From Microbulbifer sp. GL-2 (GTDB lineage Bacteria; Pseudomonadota; Gammaproteobacteria; Pseudomonadales; Cellvibrionaceae), in assembly GCF_007183175.1 (NCBI RefSeq), contig NZ_AP019807.1, positions 1,713,501 to 1,777,500 on the forward strand: a stretch of DNA of 64,000 nt, in the 5' to 3' direction. This document shows, one piece after another, positions 18,627 to 27,718 of this stretch. The notes beneath the pieces were generated by a model. The model was not told where the DNA came from. It saw only the letters and a list, made by a program, of their open reading frames with translations, and did no database searches. The position numbers and the translations under genes were made by a program. Position 1 is the first letter of the stretch, and every line of letters begins with the position of its first letter.

Positions 18627-18651
18627 AAAAGACGGGGTTAACCGCCCTTTT
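18627..18651 (-). terminator. Likely terminator of the thioesterase gene
   Basis: On the minus strand AAAAGGGCGGTTAACCCC is followed by GTCTTTT and an A/T-rich run. It forms an imperfect hairpin 18 bases past the thioesterase stop. Confidence 0.5.
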
Positions 18652-18668
18652 GATTGAAGAAATTCAAT

Positions 18669-19094
18669 TTAAGCGGTGGGCAATAAAGCCCGTATATCAT
18701 CAGGTATCGGCATAGATTTCCCAGCCTGTTGGCCTACCCAAACAATCTTAGCTTCACCGGTTGTGTAGAGTTTATCGGTGTTATCCTTATCTCTGATTTC
18801 ATAATAGCTATTAAAGCTACTGCGCCCGGGAATGCCGCCATACATACTTACAGTAATACTGGCAGGAAATACCAAAGGTAAATGAAAATTGGCTGAGGCA
18901 TTCAGTAATACAGGGCCACCTCCTTGATTGCTGCTGAGAGCGCCTGAGCTATATATCGAGGCTAACCAACTGCAGCGACATTGCTCAAAGTAGGTGAAGT
19001 AGGTAGCGTTGTTAATATGGCCAAAGGCATCCATATCGCCCCAGCGTACAGCTAAGGTTTCCTGATGTAGAAGGTTGCGGGGGGCTTCACTCAT
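18669..19094 (-). CDS. Acyl-CoA thioesterase (4-hydroxybenzoyl-CoA thioesterase-like hotdog fold)
   Basis: The 141-residue single hotdog domain has the catalytic-Asp motif RWGDMDAFGHINNATYFTYF, the 4HBT/YbgC signature. Such enzymes hydrolyse acyl-CoA or other acyl thioesters. It stands alone at the left edge of the restriction-modification island. Substrate is unknown. Confidence 0.88.
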   Translation of the reverse strand: MSEAPRNLLHQETLAVRWGDMDAFGHINNATYFTYFEQCRCSWLASIYSSGALSSNQGGGPVLLNASANFHLPLVFPASITVSMYGGIPGRSSFNSYYEIRDKDNTDKLYTTGEAKIVWVGQQAGKSMPIPDDIRALLPTA

Positions 19095-19645
19095 TGTTAT
19101 TACACTTAAATCAAAACAGTAAAGCGGTTAATTGTAATGGGCTGTTGGTGCTATGAGTAGGTTTATATTTTATATCGTAAAGGTCATGCAAGGTTGTAAG
19201 AAAACGTCAATATTGCCTTTATTTTTCTTATTCATTAACAGGAATTTAATCGAAGCTTATTTTGTAAGCTGCCAGGCAGCTCTAGATTTAGTTTACCTAT
19301 AATTGGTTGCCAACTTGATGTGAGTTAGAAATATCGTTACCCCTACGTTGTGGCGATTGATTAGTAAAAGAAATCAGCAATAAAAAGCTGGCATCAAATT
19401 GTAAATGAATATTTATACTAATTACGGCAATGGCGAGCTCCTTGATTCCCATGACGGGTTCGCCCAATAGGTTCTTCCTATCGGAATAGGAGACCCGCAC
19501 AGTCTTTCCCAGCTACCAGTCCAATTTCTCGCCCAGATTTGCATGGCTTTCGGGGCATGTTCTGCTGAATTTAGGTGGCAAGGTAAGGTGGTGAACGAGT
19601 TCATTCCGTTCTGCCACCCTGTAAGCCAGAGGCTTCCTATAGCAC
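19095..19645. other. 551-base region without a supported gene, left flank of the island
   Basis: The region is AT-rich near 19150-19430. Several short frames on both strands exist, but none has both a ribosome-binding site and a protein-like composition. It may hold decayed DNA left by acquisition of the restriction genes. Confidence 0.5.
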
Positions 19646-22600
19646 CTAAGCACTCCAGCTATGACTCAATGTCTCCGCCTGCTTTAAGCACAGCTGCACT
19701 GCCTCATCTGCCCCATCTGGTGGGTATTTCCATTTGCGCAGTGCGCGGCGCACCAGGTTGCGCAGTTTGGCGCGCACGCTGTCGCGCACCTGCCAGTCCA
19801 CGGTGGTGGATTTGCGCAGCTGCTGGGTGACGTATTTGGCGAGTTCGCGCAGATTGTTATCGCCCAGTTCTTTTACCGCCGACTGGTTTTGGATCAAAGC
19901 GCGGTAGAAGGCGATTTCGTCGGTATTGAGGCCGGAATTTTCTGCCATCTGCGCATCTTCGGCCATGTCCTTGGCCATCTGGATCAGCTCTTCGATAACC
20001 TGGGCGGTTTCGATAGCGCGATTGTGGTATTTGCGCAGGGCTTCCATAATGCGGTCGGAGTATTTTTTCTCCGACACCACATCGGATTTCATACGCGCTT
20101 TTACTTCGTCGCGCAGTAGCCGTTCGAGCAGCTCAACGGCCAGGTTTTTTTCCTTAAGATTGGCGACGTCTTCCATAAACTCAGGGGACAGCAAGCCGAT
20201 ATTCGGGCGGTCCAGGCCCACCATGCTGAAGATATCATCCACACCGTCGGCGACGATGGCATTGTCGATAATCTGCTTGAGTGCGGAGTTCTTTTCCTCA
20301 TCGGTGCGGCGCTTGTCGATGGTGGTGAACTTGGTGATGGCGTTTTTCACCGCACCCCAGAAGGCGATCTCTTTCTTGTGGGGCGCGGCGTTCTTCAGGG
20401 TGCTGCACAGGGTGTAGGCCTTGCTGAGCGCGGCCATCACATCGAGAAAGCGCCGTTTACCATCCAGTTCGCCGCTGCCGGGGTTTATCAGGCTGAGGAT
20501 ATGGTTCATGGCGCCGGGCAACAGTTGCAGGGCCTGGGTCTCGTACTGGCTGTAATCAAAGCCGTGCATCATATCGTGCAGTACGCCGAGCTTTTCCAGC
20601 AGAATGGCGTAGGCTTCATGGGCGTCGTGGGTGGGCTTGCCCTTACCGTTAGCGCCGGTATAGGTCTTGAGTGCCTGCTTCAGCTCATTGGCAATGCCGA
20701 TGTAGTCCACCACCAAGCCGCCGGGCTTGTCTTTGAACACCCGGTTAACCCGCGCAATGGCCTGCATCAGGTTGTGGCCCTTCATGGGCTTATCGATATA
20801 CATGGTGTGGCAAATGGGGGCATCGAAGCCGGTGAGCCACATATCCCGCACGATCACCAGCTGTAACGGGTCGTTCACATCCTTAAAGCGCTTTTCAAAC
20901 GCTTTCTTGGTTTCCTTGTTGTAGATATGCGGCTGCAACTTGGCTTTGTCCGACGCCGAACCGGTCATCACAATTTTGATCGCGCCCTTGTCGGGGTCTG
21001 GGTGGTGCCACTCGGGCTTGATAGCGACGATGGCATCGTAGAGGTCGACACAGATCTCGCGGCTCATAGCCACGATCATGGCCTTGCCGGGCATGGAGGC
21101 GGTGCGGCTGTCAAAATGCCGGATCAGGTCTTTGGCCACCTGCTCCACCCGGGGCTTGCTGCCGACGAGTTTTTCCAGCGTGGCCCAGCGGGACTTGGTT
21201 TTCTCCCGCTCGGCCACATCTTCTTCGTCCTCAATAACCTCTTCAACATTCTCGTTCAGCGCCTCGATATCGGCCGCGTGGATATCCAGCTTGGCCAGGC
21301 GCGATTCATAGTAGATAGGCACCGTGGCGCCATCGTCTACCGCATCCTGAATATCGTAGATGGAGACATATTCACCAAATACCGCGCGGGTATCTTTATC
21401 GGCCGAGTCGACCGGGGTACCGGTAAAGCCGATAAATGAGGCCGCCGGCAAGGCATCGCGCATATGCTTGGAATAGCCGAAGGTGTAAGTGCCCTTTTTG
21501 GTGTTGAACTTGGCCTTGTCGCCATACTGGCTGCGGTGGGCCTCGTCGCTGACCACGACGATATTGTGGCGGCGGCTCAACTCCGGGTGGCTGGTTTCCT
21601 CGGCGAGTAGGGCAAATTTTTGCACCGTGGTAAACACGATACCGCCGGACTGGCGCGCGGCGAGTATCTGGCGCAGCTCGTCTCTGTCGCCGGCCTGTAC
21701 CGGGGTCTGTTTGAGGGTATCGGCGGCCATACAGAAGGTGTTGTACAGCTGGCCATCCAGATCGTTGCGGTCGGTGACGACCACGATGGTGGGGTTATTC
21801 ATGGCAGGCTGTGCCAGTAATTTGCCGGCGTAACACACCATGGAGATGGACTTGCCGGAGCCCTGGGTGTGCCAAACCACCCCGGCCTTGCCGGAACCGG
21901 GTTCTACTTTATCGGCATAATTCGCCCGGGGCTGGGCCACCAGGTTTGATCGCTCGGCGGCAATCACGGTCGCTTTCACCGCCTGGCGCACCGCGTGGAA
22001 CTGGTGATAGCCGGCGATCTTTTTAACGATTTGATCGCCGTCCTGCTCAAACAGCACAAAGTGGCGGATATAGTCCAACAACAGTTCGGGCTTAAAGAAG
22101 CCTTTTACCAGGGTTTCTAAGAAGTATTCAAAGTGCGGTTTGTCGTGCTCGTTATTGACCACCCGCCAGGGTAAAAAGCGCTCTTTGTTGGCGGTGAGGG
22201 AACCGACGCGGGCATTGAGACCATCGCTGATGACCAGTGCCTGGTTAAAAATAAATAGGTCGGGGGTTTCTTCTTTGTAGGTTTGCAGCTGCTGGTAGGC
22301 GGACCAGATATCGGCGCTGCTGTCGGCGGGATTTTTTAACTCAATCACCGCCAGCGGCAAGCCATTGATAAATACAATAATGTCCGGGCGGCGACTTCCC
22401 TTGGTGCCGGTGATGGTGTATTGGTTGACCACCAAAAATTCGTTGCGTTTGGTATTGGCGAAGTCCACCAGCTTTACATAGTCGGTTACTACTTCGCCGT
22501 TGCTATCTTTAAACTCGACCTTGACCCCTTCCTGCAACCACTGGTGAAACTGCTTATTATTTTTGATCAGGATGGGCGTTTCGGGTGTGGCGATCTGTTG

Positions 22601-22807
22601 GGTGACTCGCTCAAGGGTGGATAGCGGTACCTGCGGGTTAATAACTTCCAAGCGGCTCAGCAGGCGTTCGTGCAGGATAATCTGGCGGTAATCGCTGCGC
22701 TCCGGGGTATCGCTATCGGGGGCGATATCGTAGCCACAGGCATAGTTGTAGCCGAGGGCGTTAAACCATTCTAGGCAAAGTTGTTCTAGTTGGTCTTCCG
22801 TGATCAT
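19646..22807 (-). CDS. hsdR: Type I restriction enzyme, R (motor/endonuclease) subunit
   Basis: HsdR cuts unmethylated DNA after ATP-driven translocation. The 1053-residue protein has an N-terminal PD-(D/E)xK nuclease (RRPDIIVF, then LAVIELKNP: D142, E156, K158). It also has a superfamily 2 helicase motor: Walker A HTQGSGKS at 313-320, DEAH at 421-424, GFTGTP at 460-465, and the later motif IARVNRVFKDK. A long helical C-terminal region follows. Its start overlaps the FRG-gene stop by four bases (ATGA). It is the last gene of the minus-strand defence operon. All catalytic residues checked are intact, so it is probably active. Confidence 0.96.
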   Translation of the reverse strand: MITEDQLEQLCLEWFNALGYNYACGYDIAPDSDTPERSDYRQIILHERLLSRLEVINPQVPLSTLERVTQQIATPETPILIKNNKQFHQWLQEGVKVEFKDSNGEVVTDYVKLVDFANTKRNEFLVVNQYTITGTKGSRRPDIIVFINGLPLAVIELKNPADSSADIWSAYQQLQTYKEETPDLFIFNQALVISDGLNARVGSLTANKERFLPWRVVNNEHDKPHFEYFLETLVKGFFKPELLLDYIRHFVLFEQDGDQIVKKIAGYHQFHAVRQAVKATVIAAERSNLVAQPRANYADKVEPGSGKAGVVWHTQGSGKSISMVCYAGKLLAQPAMNNPTIVVVTDRNDLDGQLYNTFCMAADTLKQTPVQAGDRDELRQILAARQSGGIVFTTVQKFALLAEETSHPELSRRHNIVVVSDEAHRSQYGDKAKFNTKKGTYTFGYSKHMRDALPAASFIGFTGTPVDSADKDTRAVFGEYVSIYDIQDAVDDGATVPIYYESRLAKLDIHAADIEALNENVEEVIEDEEDVAEREKTKSRWATLEKLVGSKPRVEQVAKDLIRHFDSRTASMPGKAMIVAMSREICVDLYDAIVAIKPEWHHPDPDKGAIKIVMTGSASDKAKLQPHIYNKETKKAFEKRFKDVNDPLQLVIVRDMWLTGFDAPICHTMYIDKPMKGHNLMQAIARVNRVFKDKPGGLVVDYIGIANELKQALKTYTGANGKGKPTHDAHEAYAILLEKLGVLHDMMHGFDYSQYETQALQLLPGAMNHILSLINPGSGELDGKRRFLDVMAALSKAYTLCSTLKNAAPHKKEIAFWGAVKNAITKFTTIDKRRTDEEKNSALKQIIDNAIVADGVDDIFSMVGLDRPNIGLLSPEFMEDVANLKEKNLAVELLERLLRDEVKARMKSDVVSEKKYSDRIMEALRKYHNRAIETAQVIEELIQMAKDMAEDAQMAENSGLNTDEIAFYRALIQNQSAVKELGDNNLRELAKYVTQQLRKSTTVDWQVRDSVRAKLRNLVRRALRKWKYPPDGADEAVQLCLKQAETLSHSWSA

Positions 22808-24150
22808 TTCGTATTGCAGTCCTGTTCTTCACCCACAGATATAAGACTCACCGCTTGTTTAGTACTTTCTTTTTCTTTAGATCGACTCATTTCAGCAGCT
22901 GTCGATGCCAACCTTTCAGCTGCTGGAGAAATGAAGTCATAGGGGAATTGGCTGTTTTTTAATTGCCTTCTAAGAATGTTTTTCAGTCGTGCTAATTGAG
23001 ATTCTCGATCATACCAATCTGGTCCTGCTTTATTGTCGATAAAATCGACTGCGGTTTCAGCTATCTTACTAAGGTCTAACTCATTGGCTTTTTGTCGTAT
23101 TGAATCATCAATAAATAAGGAATTTATTAGCGTACGAAATACATCGTTCGTTTCAGTTATGGAGAACTCTTTGGGCTTTGAATTCAGATGCGAAAAGTCC
23201 GAAATTTTTTCCTTTTGTTTTTCTTTCGCGATTCTTAGTTTTCTATTTTTTGCCTCAATTGACTCACTAATGAGTTCGTTGCAATAACCTGATGCGCCAA
23301 TTACATCTGGAAATAGATTTGCATGATGAATATTCATTTTTCGAAGATGCTTTAAGCATTCCCTTCGGCAATCTTCGGAATTAGGAATGTGTAGCTTACA
23401 TATGTACTTGCTGATTTCGTCTGGACTTTCAATATCCACTTCTGAATCTGTAAGTGCTTTAAGCAGGGCGGATTCTATAGTCTCTCCATATGGAGAGATT
23501 GTGAATAATCCAGCTTGGTTAACGAGGCGGCCATGGTCATCCTTTGATGGCTCGACGATTTTTGGGTATCCATCAGCTAAAGGATTGGAATTTTCATTTT
23601 CAACTAAGTCTTCTATAAATGACTTATTGAGGATGTAGATAGCTCGGCTATGATTCGTCGGGTTGCCTTTACTGTCTTCCCAATCAACTGGGTCTTCGTT
23701 AACAAAGGCAAAAAATAAAGCAACGTAAGGTGCTAGTGACCAGTCAAGTAGGGGCGTAGCCAGCCCGTGATGTTGTCCTATTGCCCAAAGTTCTTCATCA
23801 TCTGTATCAGTTAAAATACTATTGTGCACGCGCCCGCGAATTGATAGGCGGAAGTTTCTTAGTTGTTTTTTAGCTATGTCTTCTTGAATAGCTCCTGGCG
23901 ACATACGGTCTAACGTGGGTTGTAGCTCCCATCGGTAGTTGTGTTGTCCACGGAAAACAAACTCTGCTCCATCTTCATCGGTGCGATAATATTTTACTAT
24001 GTCATGAAACTGTTCCCAGCTATCTAGCCTTGTCGCAGGAATCAATCCGTCAATGGTTTGGTTGTATATGTCAAATTTGGGCCAAAGCGGTAGATTTTTG
24101 TAGTACTTTTCTTCGCGCTTTAGATATTTTTCACATTGTGCTTCCATCAT
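22804..24150 (-). CDS. FRG-domain protein inside the type I restriction operon
   Basis: The 448-residue protein carries an FRG domain at about residues 40-190. The domain is named for its motif, here EFVFRGQHNYRWEL, and continues with the family's WAIGQHHGLATPLLDWS and PYVALFFAF. FRG genes are common in phage-defence loci; their activity is not well defined. The rest is rich in Lys/Glu and helices. It starts by a four-base overlap with the end of an hsdS remnant and ends by a four-base overlap with hsdR, so it is made in step with the restriction subunits. It is AT-richer than hsdR and hsdM. It could guard the system or add a second effector. Confidence 0.85.
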   Translation of the reverse strand: MMEAQCEKYLKREEKYYKNLPLWPKFDIYNQTIDGLIPATRLDSWEQFHDIVKYYRTDEDGAEFVFRGQHNYRWELQPTLDRMSPGAIQEDIAKKQLRNFRLSIRGRVHNSILTDTDDEELWAIGQHHGLATPLLDWSLAPYVALFFAFVNEDPVDWEDSKGNPTNHSRAIYILNKSFIEDLVENENSNPLADGYPKIVEPSKDDHGRLVNQAGLFTISPYGETIESALLKALTDSEVDIESPDEISKYICKLHIPNSEDCRRECLKHLRKMNIHHANLFPDVIGASGYCNELISESIEAKNRKLRIAKEKQKEKISDFSHLNSKPKEFSITETNDVFRTLINSLFIDDSIRQKANELDLSKIAETAVDFIDNKAGPDWYDRESQLARLKNILRRQLKNSQFPYDFISPAAERLASTAAEMSRSKEKESTKQAVSLISVGEEQDCNTK

Positions 24151-24230
24151 TTGTCCCTGTTTACTTCTAGCGCTCCCAGCAGTAGTTTCGGTAGCAATGT
24201 ATCTCTAACTGATTCCAATTTTTTGGAAGC
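24147..24230 (-). pseudogene. Remnant of the 3' end of an earlier hsdS
   Basis: The minus-strand frame reads ASKKLESVRDTLLPKLLLGA followed by LEVNRDK and a stop. This is the conserved C-terminal tail of HsdS proteins; the intact hsdS nearby ends with IRCTLLPKLLSGELKFEAA. An in-frame stop lies immediately upstream at 24231-24233. The remnant's TGA overlaps the FRG start in the ATGA arrangement typical of this operon. The remaining bases up to 24453 show no clear coding frame. Confidence 0.75.
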
Positions 24231-24453
24231 TTATTATGTCGTTTTCGCGAATAGATTGCCTGATTTATTCGGTTGACAAGGTAGTTTCGTCTAGCCTCAG
24301 TATTGCACTTAATATCTCAGCTATTTGCAGTGTGTAGTTTTTGGTAGAGAAACATGGAGTCGACTCTCTCGTCCCTTCTTTCTGGTTTGGAGAGAAGTTA
24401 CGGGGAGTAATAGCCTCGTAAAGATATCGCTTCCATTGTCATTTAATATTTTC

Positions 24454-25950
24454 TTATCCGACCTCGCTTGCGGCCTCGAATTTAAGCTCACCTGAAAGAA
24501 GCTTGGGTAAGAGAGTGCACCGAATGTCTTCAAGGTTTTGGTCTTGACGGTAATTCTCCAGAATTTGTTTCATCAAATTTCCGACCGAACTTGAAAATTC
24601 CTCTAAAATTTCATCTTTCGGTCTGATAATTTCAATTTTAGAAAAATTTCCAGTATTTAAATTCAAGGTTGTACTGCCACCGCTAGCTAAATCATGAAGA
24701 AGGTTGCTTAGCCCTAGCATGGAGTAATACAAGTATGCGGAATGGATTGCTTGATCCGGCACAATGCTATTAATCTGCTGGTTGGTGAAGCTATCTTCAG
24801 TGGTGATCAAGACTTGGCCAACAGTCGCGATACAACTAACGCAAATACTACCCTCTGGTACTAGTTTCTTCTTCTGAGTGTCTGCACCTTTCTGTGAAAG
24901 GGAATCGAGAGTTTCAATCGCATACATTTTTCCATGCATGTCAGGGATTTTAATGAATGGAATTTTTCCGCCATAGTATTCAGCCTTCTTTTTCGAAGGT
25001 GTCTTACCACAAACTATCCTTCCCCATGAAGATAGTGGGGAAGCCTCCCATCCTTCTGGTATCTCCCCTAGTTCAGAATCCACCAGCGTATCCGGAAACA
25101 AAGCAGCGGTAGTTTTAAGTTGGGCTTGCTGCGCTTCGCTTAGGGTATCGAAGGCTTGGCCACCATTAAGGGCAGCGATGGCGGCTTGCTCGGAGTTGCC
25201 TTGGGCGATGATGGCGGCCTGGGCGCTGGTCCAGCGTGGGTCTTGCTGGATTTTACTTAGAATTTCGCTGTCGCTTTGGCCTTGCTGGCGCAGCTGGGCG
25301 GCCTGGTTTGCGGCGATCTTGGCGTGGGTGGGTTCGAAATCGACAAACCAGCTTTTAAATAGGGTTTGGGCGATCTGTTCGAGGGTTTGGTTGGTTTGGC
25401 GGTTGAGTTCGATTTTATCGTCGAGGAGTCTGCCGGTAACAACTATTTCATCTTGAGTTTTTTTAGGGGGAACAGGAACTTCCAGTTTTGCTAAGTCTGA
25501 GCCGGTAATACCCGCTACTGCAACTTGTCGTAGGATTGTTCCAAGCAGCCATTTTCCAAATGGGGAGTTAAATACGTAGTAATAAAACTCTGGATTTGCG
25601 ATGTCACTATTTAGGCGTGCTCGTATAATAGATGACTCAAAGGTTGTTGATTCATCTAACGATAGAATAATTGAGCATTTTCCGGCACCTTCTGCCGTCA
25701 GGGAGCGTCTTGCAAAGATCAAGTCACCTTTTTTCAAGGTGGACTTTTTAAGTTCTCTTTCATTTAGTTCGACTCTCTTCATTTCTACGCCGTCTTTGAG
25801 ACGCGGATGTGCAAAGAGCTCCCCCATATTAACAATTTTGCATCCCCGACCATGGAATTCTTTCTTTTTGTAAATTCCATTACGTAAAGGCTCGGCTAAA
25901 AGTTTCTCAAAAGGTAGCCATTGCCAACTGTTAGGCAAATTAAAGCTCAT
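24454..25950 (-). CDS. hsdS: Type I restriction-modification specificity subunit S
   Basis: HsdS recognises the bipartite DNA target for both methylation and restriction. The 498-residue protein has two target-recognition domains (about residues 1-160 and 290-450). Each ends in a conserved helical spacer (DDKIELNRQTNQTLEQIAQ and the IRCTLLPKLLSGE tail). An unusually long Gln/Ala-rich central linker lies at about 210-290. Its start overlaps hsdM by 11 bases. The recognition domains are AT-richer than the linker, as expected for parts that are exchanged between strains. Confidence 0.94.
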   Translation of the reverse strand: MSFNLPNSWQWLPFEKLLAEPLRNGIYKKKEFHGRGCKIVNMGELFAHPRLKDGVEMKRVELNERELKKSTLKKGDLIFARRSLTAEGAGKCSIILSLDESTTFESSIIRARLNSDIANPEFYYYVFNSPFGKWLLGTILRQVAVAGITGSDLAKLEVPVPPKKTQDEIVVTGRLLDDKIELNRQTNQTLEQIAQTLFKSWFVDFEPTHAKIAANQAAQLRQQGQSDSEILSKIQQDPRWTSAQAAIIAQGNSEQAAIAALNGGQAFDTLSEAQQAQLKTTAALFPDTLVDSELGEIPEGWEASPLSSWGRIVCGKTPSKKKAEYYGGKIPFIKIPDMHGKMYAIETLDSLSQKGADTQKKKLVPEGSICVSCIATVGQVLITTEDSFTNQQINSIVPDQAIHSAYLYYSMLGLSNLLHDLASGGSTTLNLNTGNFSKIEIIRPKDEILEEFSSSVGNLMKQILENYRQDQNLEDIRCTLLPKLLSGELKFEAASEVG

Positions 25951-27631
25951 AACCCAACCCCGCCAAATTCTTTTTAATCTCCACTTCTAAGCGATCCGAT
26001 TCATCAAACTGCGATTTTAACTGACCGGTTAAGCGGGCCATCTTCTCGGCAAAGGGTTCACCGTCATCTTCTTCCGCAACGGCGCCCACATAGCGGCCCG
26101 GGGTCAATACAAAATCGTGCTTTTGCAGCTCTTCCAACTTAGCGGCTTTAACAAAGCCGGGTATGTCTTCGTAGTTTTCGCCGGTCTGCCAGTTGTGGTA
26201 GGTCTCGGTAACCTGGTTCAGGTCTTCCTGGGTGAAATCCCGCAGTACCCGGTCTTTCATATAGCCCAGGTTGCGGGCGTCGATAAACAGCACTTCGCCT
26301 TGGCGATCGCGCAGCTTTCGGCCGGCGGCGGAGGTGCGCGCCCCTTTGTTTTTACTCAGGAACCAAATACAGGCGGGGATCTGGGTATTGGTAAATAGCT
26401 GGCCGGGCAGGGCCACCATACACTCCACCAGGTCGGCCTCAATCAGGCGCTTGCGGATTTCCCCTTCGTTATTGGTGTTGGAACTCATGGAGCCGTTGGC
26501 CAACAGCAAGCCCATACTGCCGTTGGGGGCCAGGTGGAACAGCATATGTTGCAGCCAGGCGAAGTTGGCGTTGCCCGACGGCGGCCTGCCGTATTGCCAG
26601 CGTTTGTCATCGTCGGCGATGCCGGTATCCCACTCCTTCATATTGAACGGCGGGTTGGCCATAACGAAGTCGGCGCGCAGGTCCGGGTGCTGGTCGTTGG
26701 TGTAGGTGTTGGCCGGCTCTTTACCAAAGTTAAAGTCGATACCGCGAATGGCCATATTCATCGCGGCCAACTGCCAGGTGGTGTGGTTGTATTCCTGGCC
26801 GTAGATAGAGACTTCGCCAATCTTACCCCGATGCTCGGTAATAAAGTGCTCGGACTGCACAAAGAAACCGCCGGAACCCATGGCCGGGTCGTATACACGG
26901 CCCTTGAAGGGTTCGAGCATTTGCACGATCAGGCTGACGATAGACTTGGGCGTATAGAACTGGCCACCCTTCTTGCCCTCGGCCAGGGCGAACTGGCCGA
27001 GCATATATTCGTAGACGTGGCCGAGAATATCTTTGCTGTTGAGGCTGGCGTGGTTGAACGGCACCGTGGCGATCAGGTCGATTAGTTCACCCAGTTTGGA
27101 CTGGTCGATTTGCAGCTGGGTATAGCGCTTGTTGAGCACCCCTTTGAGCTTGGGGTTGTCGGCTTCAATGGCTTCCAGAGCGTTGTCGATCAGATGGCCG
27201 ACGGAGCTGATCTTGAGGGTTTTGTCTTTGCCTTTCTCGTCCTGGAAAGTAAGTTCGGCACCGCCGATCACGGTCTTGTTGTTGTCTTGCAGAAACTGCC
27301 AGCGGGCCTGCTGCGGCACCCAGAAGGTGTTGGTTTCCAGGTAGTAGTCGCGCACTTCCAGTTCGCTTTTAACTTCTGCTGCGTATTCTTTACTGTCGGC
27401 ACCGCCAAAGTCCTCTGGGTCGAGGAAGTAGTCGTGGTCGGCATCGGTGAGCTGCTGCTTGAGTTCATCGCGGCGGATATCGAAGGCATCGGAGACATAT
27501 TTGAGGAAGATCAGGCCCAGCACGGTGTGTTTGTATTGGGCGGCATCCAGGGTGGAGCGCAGCTTGTCGGCGGCATTCCAGAGTTTTTTCTCGAGGTCGT
27601 TGAGAAACTGTTGTTCTTCGCTGTTGGTCAT
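25940..27631 (-). CDS. hsdM: Type I restriction-modification methyltransferase subunit M
   Basis: HsdM transfers a methyl group from SAM to N6 of adenine. The 563-residue protein has the HsdM N-terminal helical domain (DLEKKLWNAADKLRSTLDAA), the SAM motif YDPAMGSGGFFVQSEHFI and the catalytic NPPF in FVMANPPFNMKEW. The start at 27631 gives the usual family opening. It precedes hsdS with an 11-base overlap and follows the mrr-like gene by 87 bases. Confidence 0.96.
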   Translation of the reverse strand: MTNSEEQQFLNDLEKKLWNAADKLRSTLDAAQYKHTVLGLIFLKYVSDAFDIRRDELKQQLTDADHDYFLDPEDFGGADSKEYAAEVKSELEVRDYYLETNTFWVPQQARWQFLQDNNKTVIGGAELTFQDEKGKDKTLKISSVGHLIDNALEAIEADNPKLKGVLNKRYTQLQIDQSKLGELIDLIATVPFNHASLNSKDILGHVYEYMLGQFALAEGKKGGQFYTPKSIVSLIVQMLEPFKGRVYDPAMGSGGFFVQSEHFITEHRGKIGEVSIYGQEYNHTTWQLAAMNMAIRGIDFNFGKEPANTYTNDQHPDLRADFVMANPPFNMKEWDTGIADDDKRWQYGRPPSGNANFAWLQHMLFHLAPNGSMGLLLANGSMSSNTNNEGEIRKRLIEADLVECMVALPGQLFTNTQIPACIWFLSKNKGARTSAAGRKLRDRQGEVLFIDARNLGYMKDRVLRDFTQEDLNQVTETYHNWQTGENYEDIPGFVKAAKLEELQKHDFVLTPGRYVGAVAEEDDGEPFAEKMARLTGQLKSQFDESDRLEVEIKKNLAGLGYEL

Positions 27632-27718
27632 GGAGTTACGACTATTGGTTAAATCTTGTGGTTGTTCGATGTGTTCTTCAGTGCCTGCATCGACTGATGG
27701 GGCAGGTTTAGACCGATA

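Noticed and set aside
19297..19830. Short frames on both strands near the end of hsdR
   Set aside because: Low-quality composition and no start signals; some overlap the hsdR coding end.
26534..27652. Plus-strand open frames of 180-183 codons
   Set aside because: They are antisense to hsdM and show Gly/Val/His-rich compositions typical of shadow frames.
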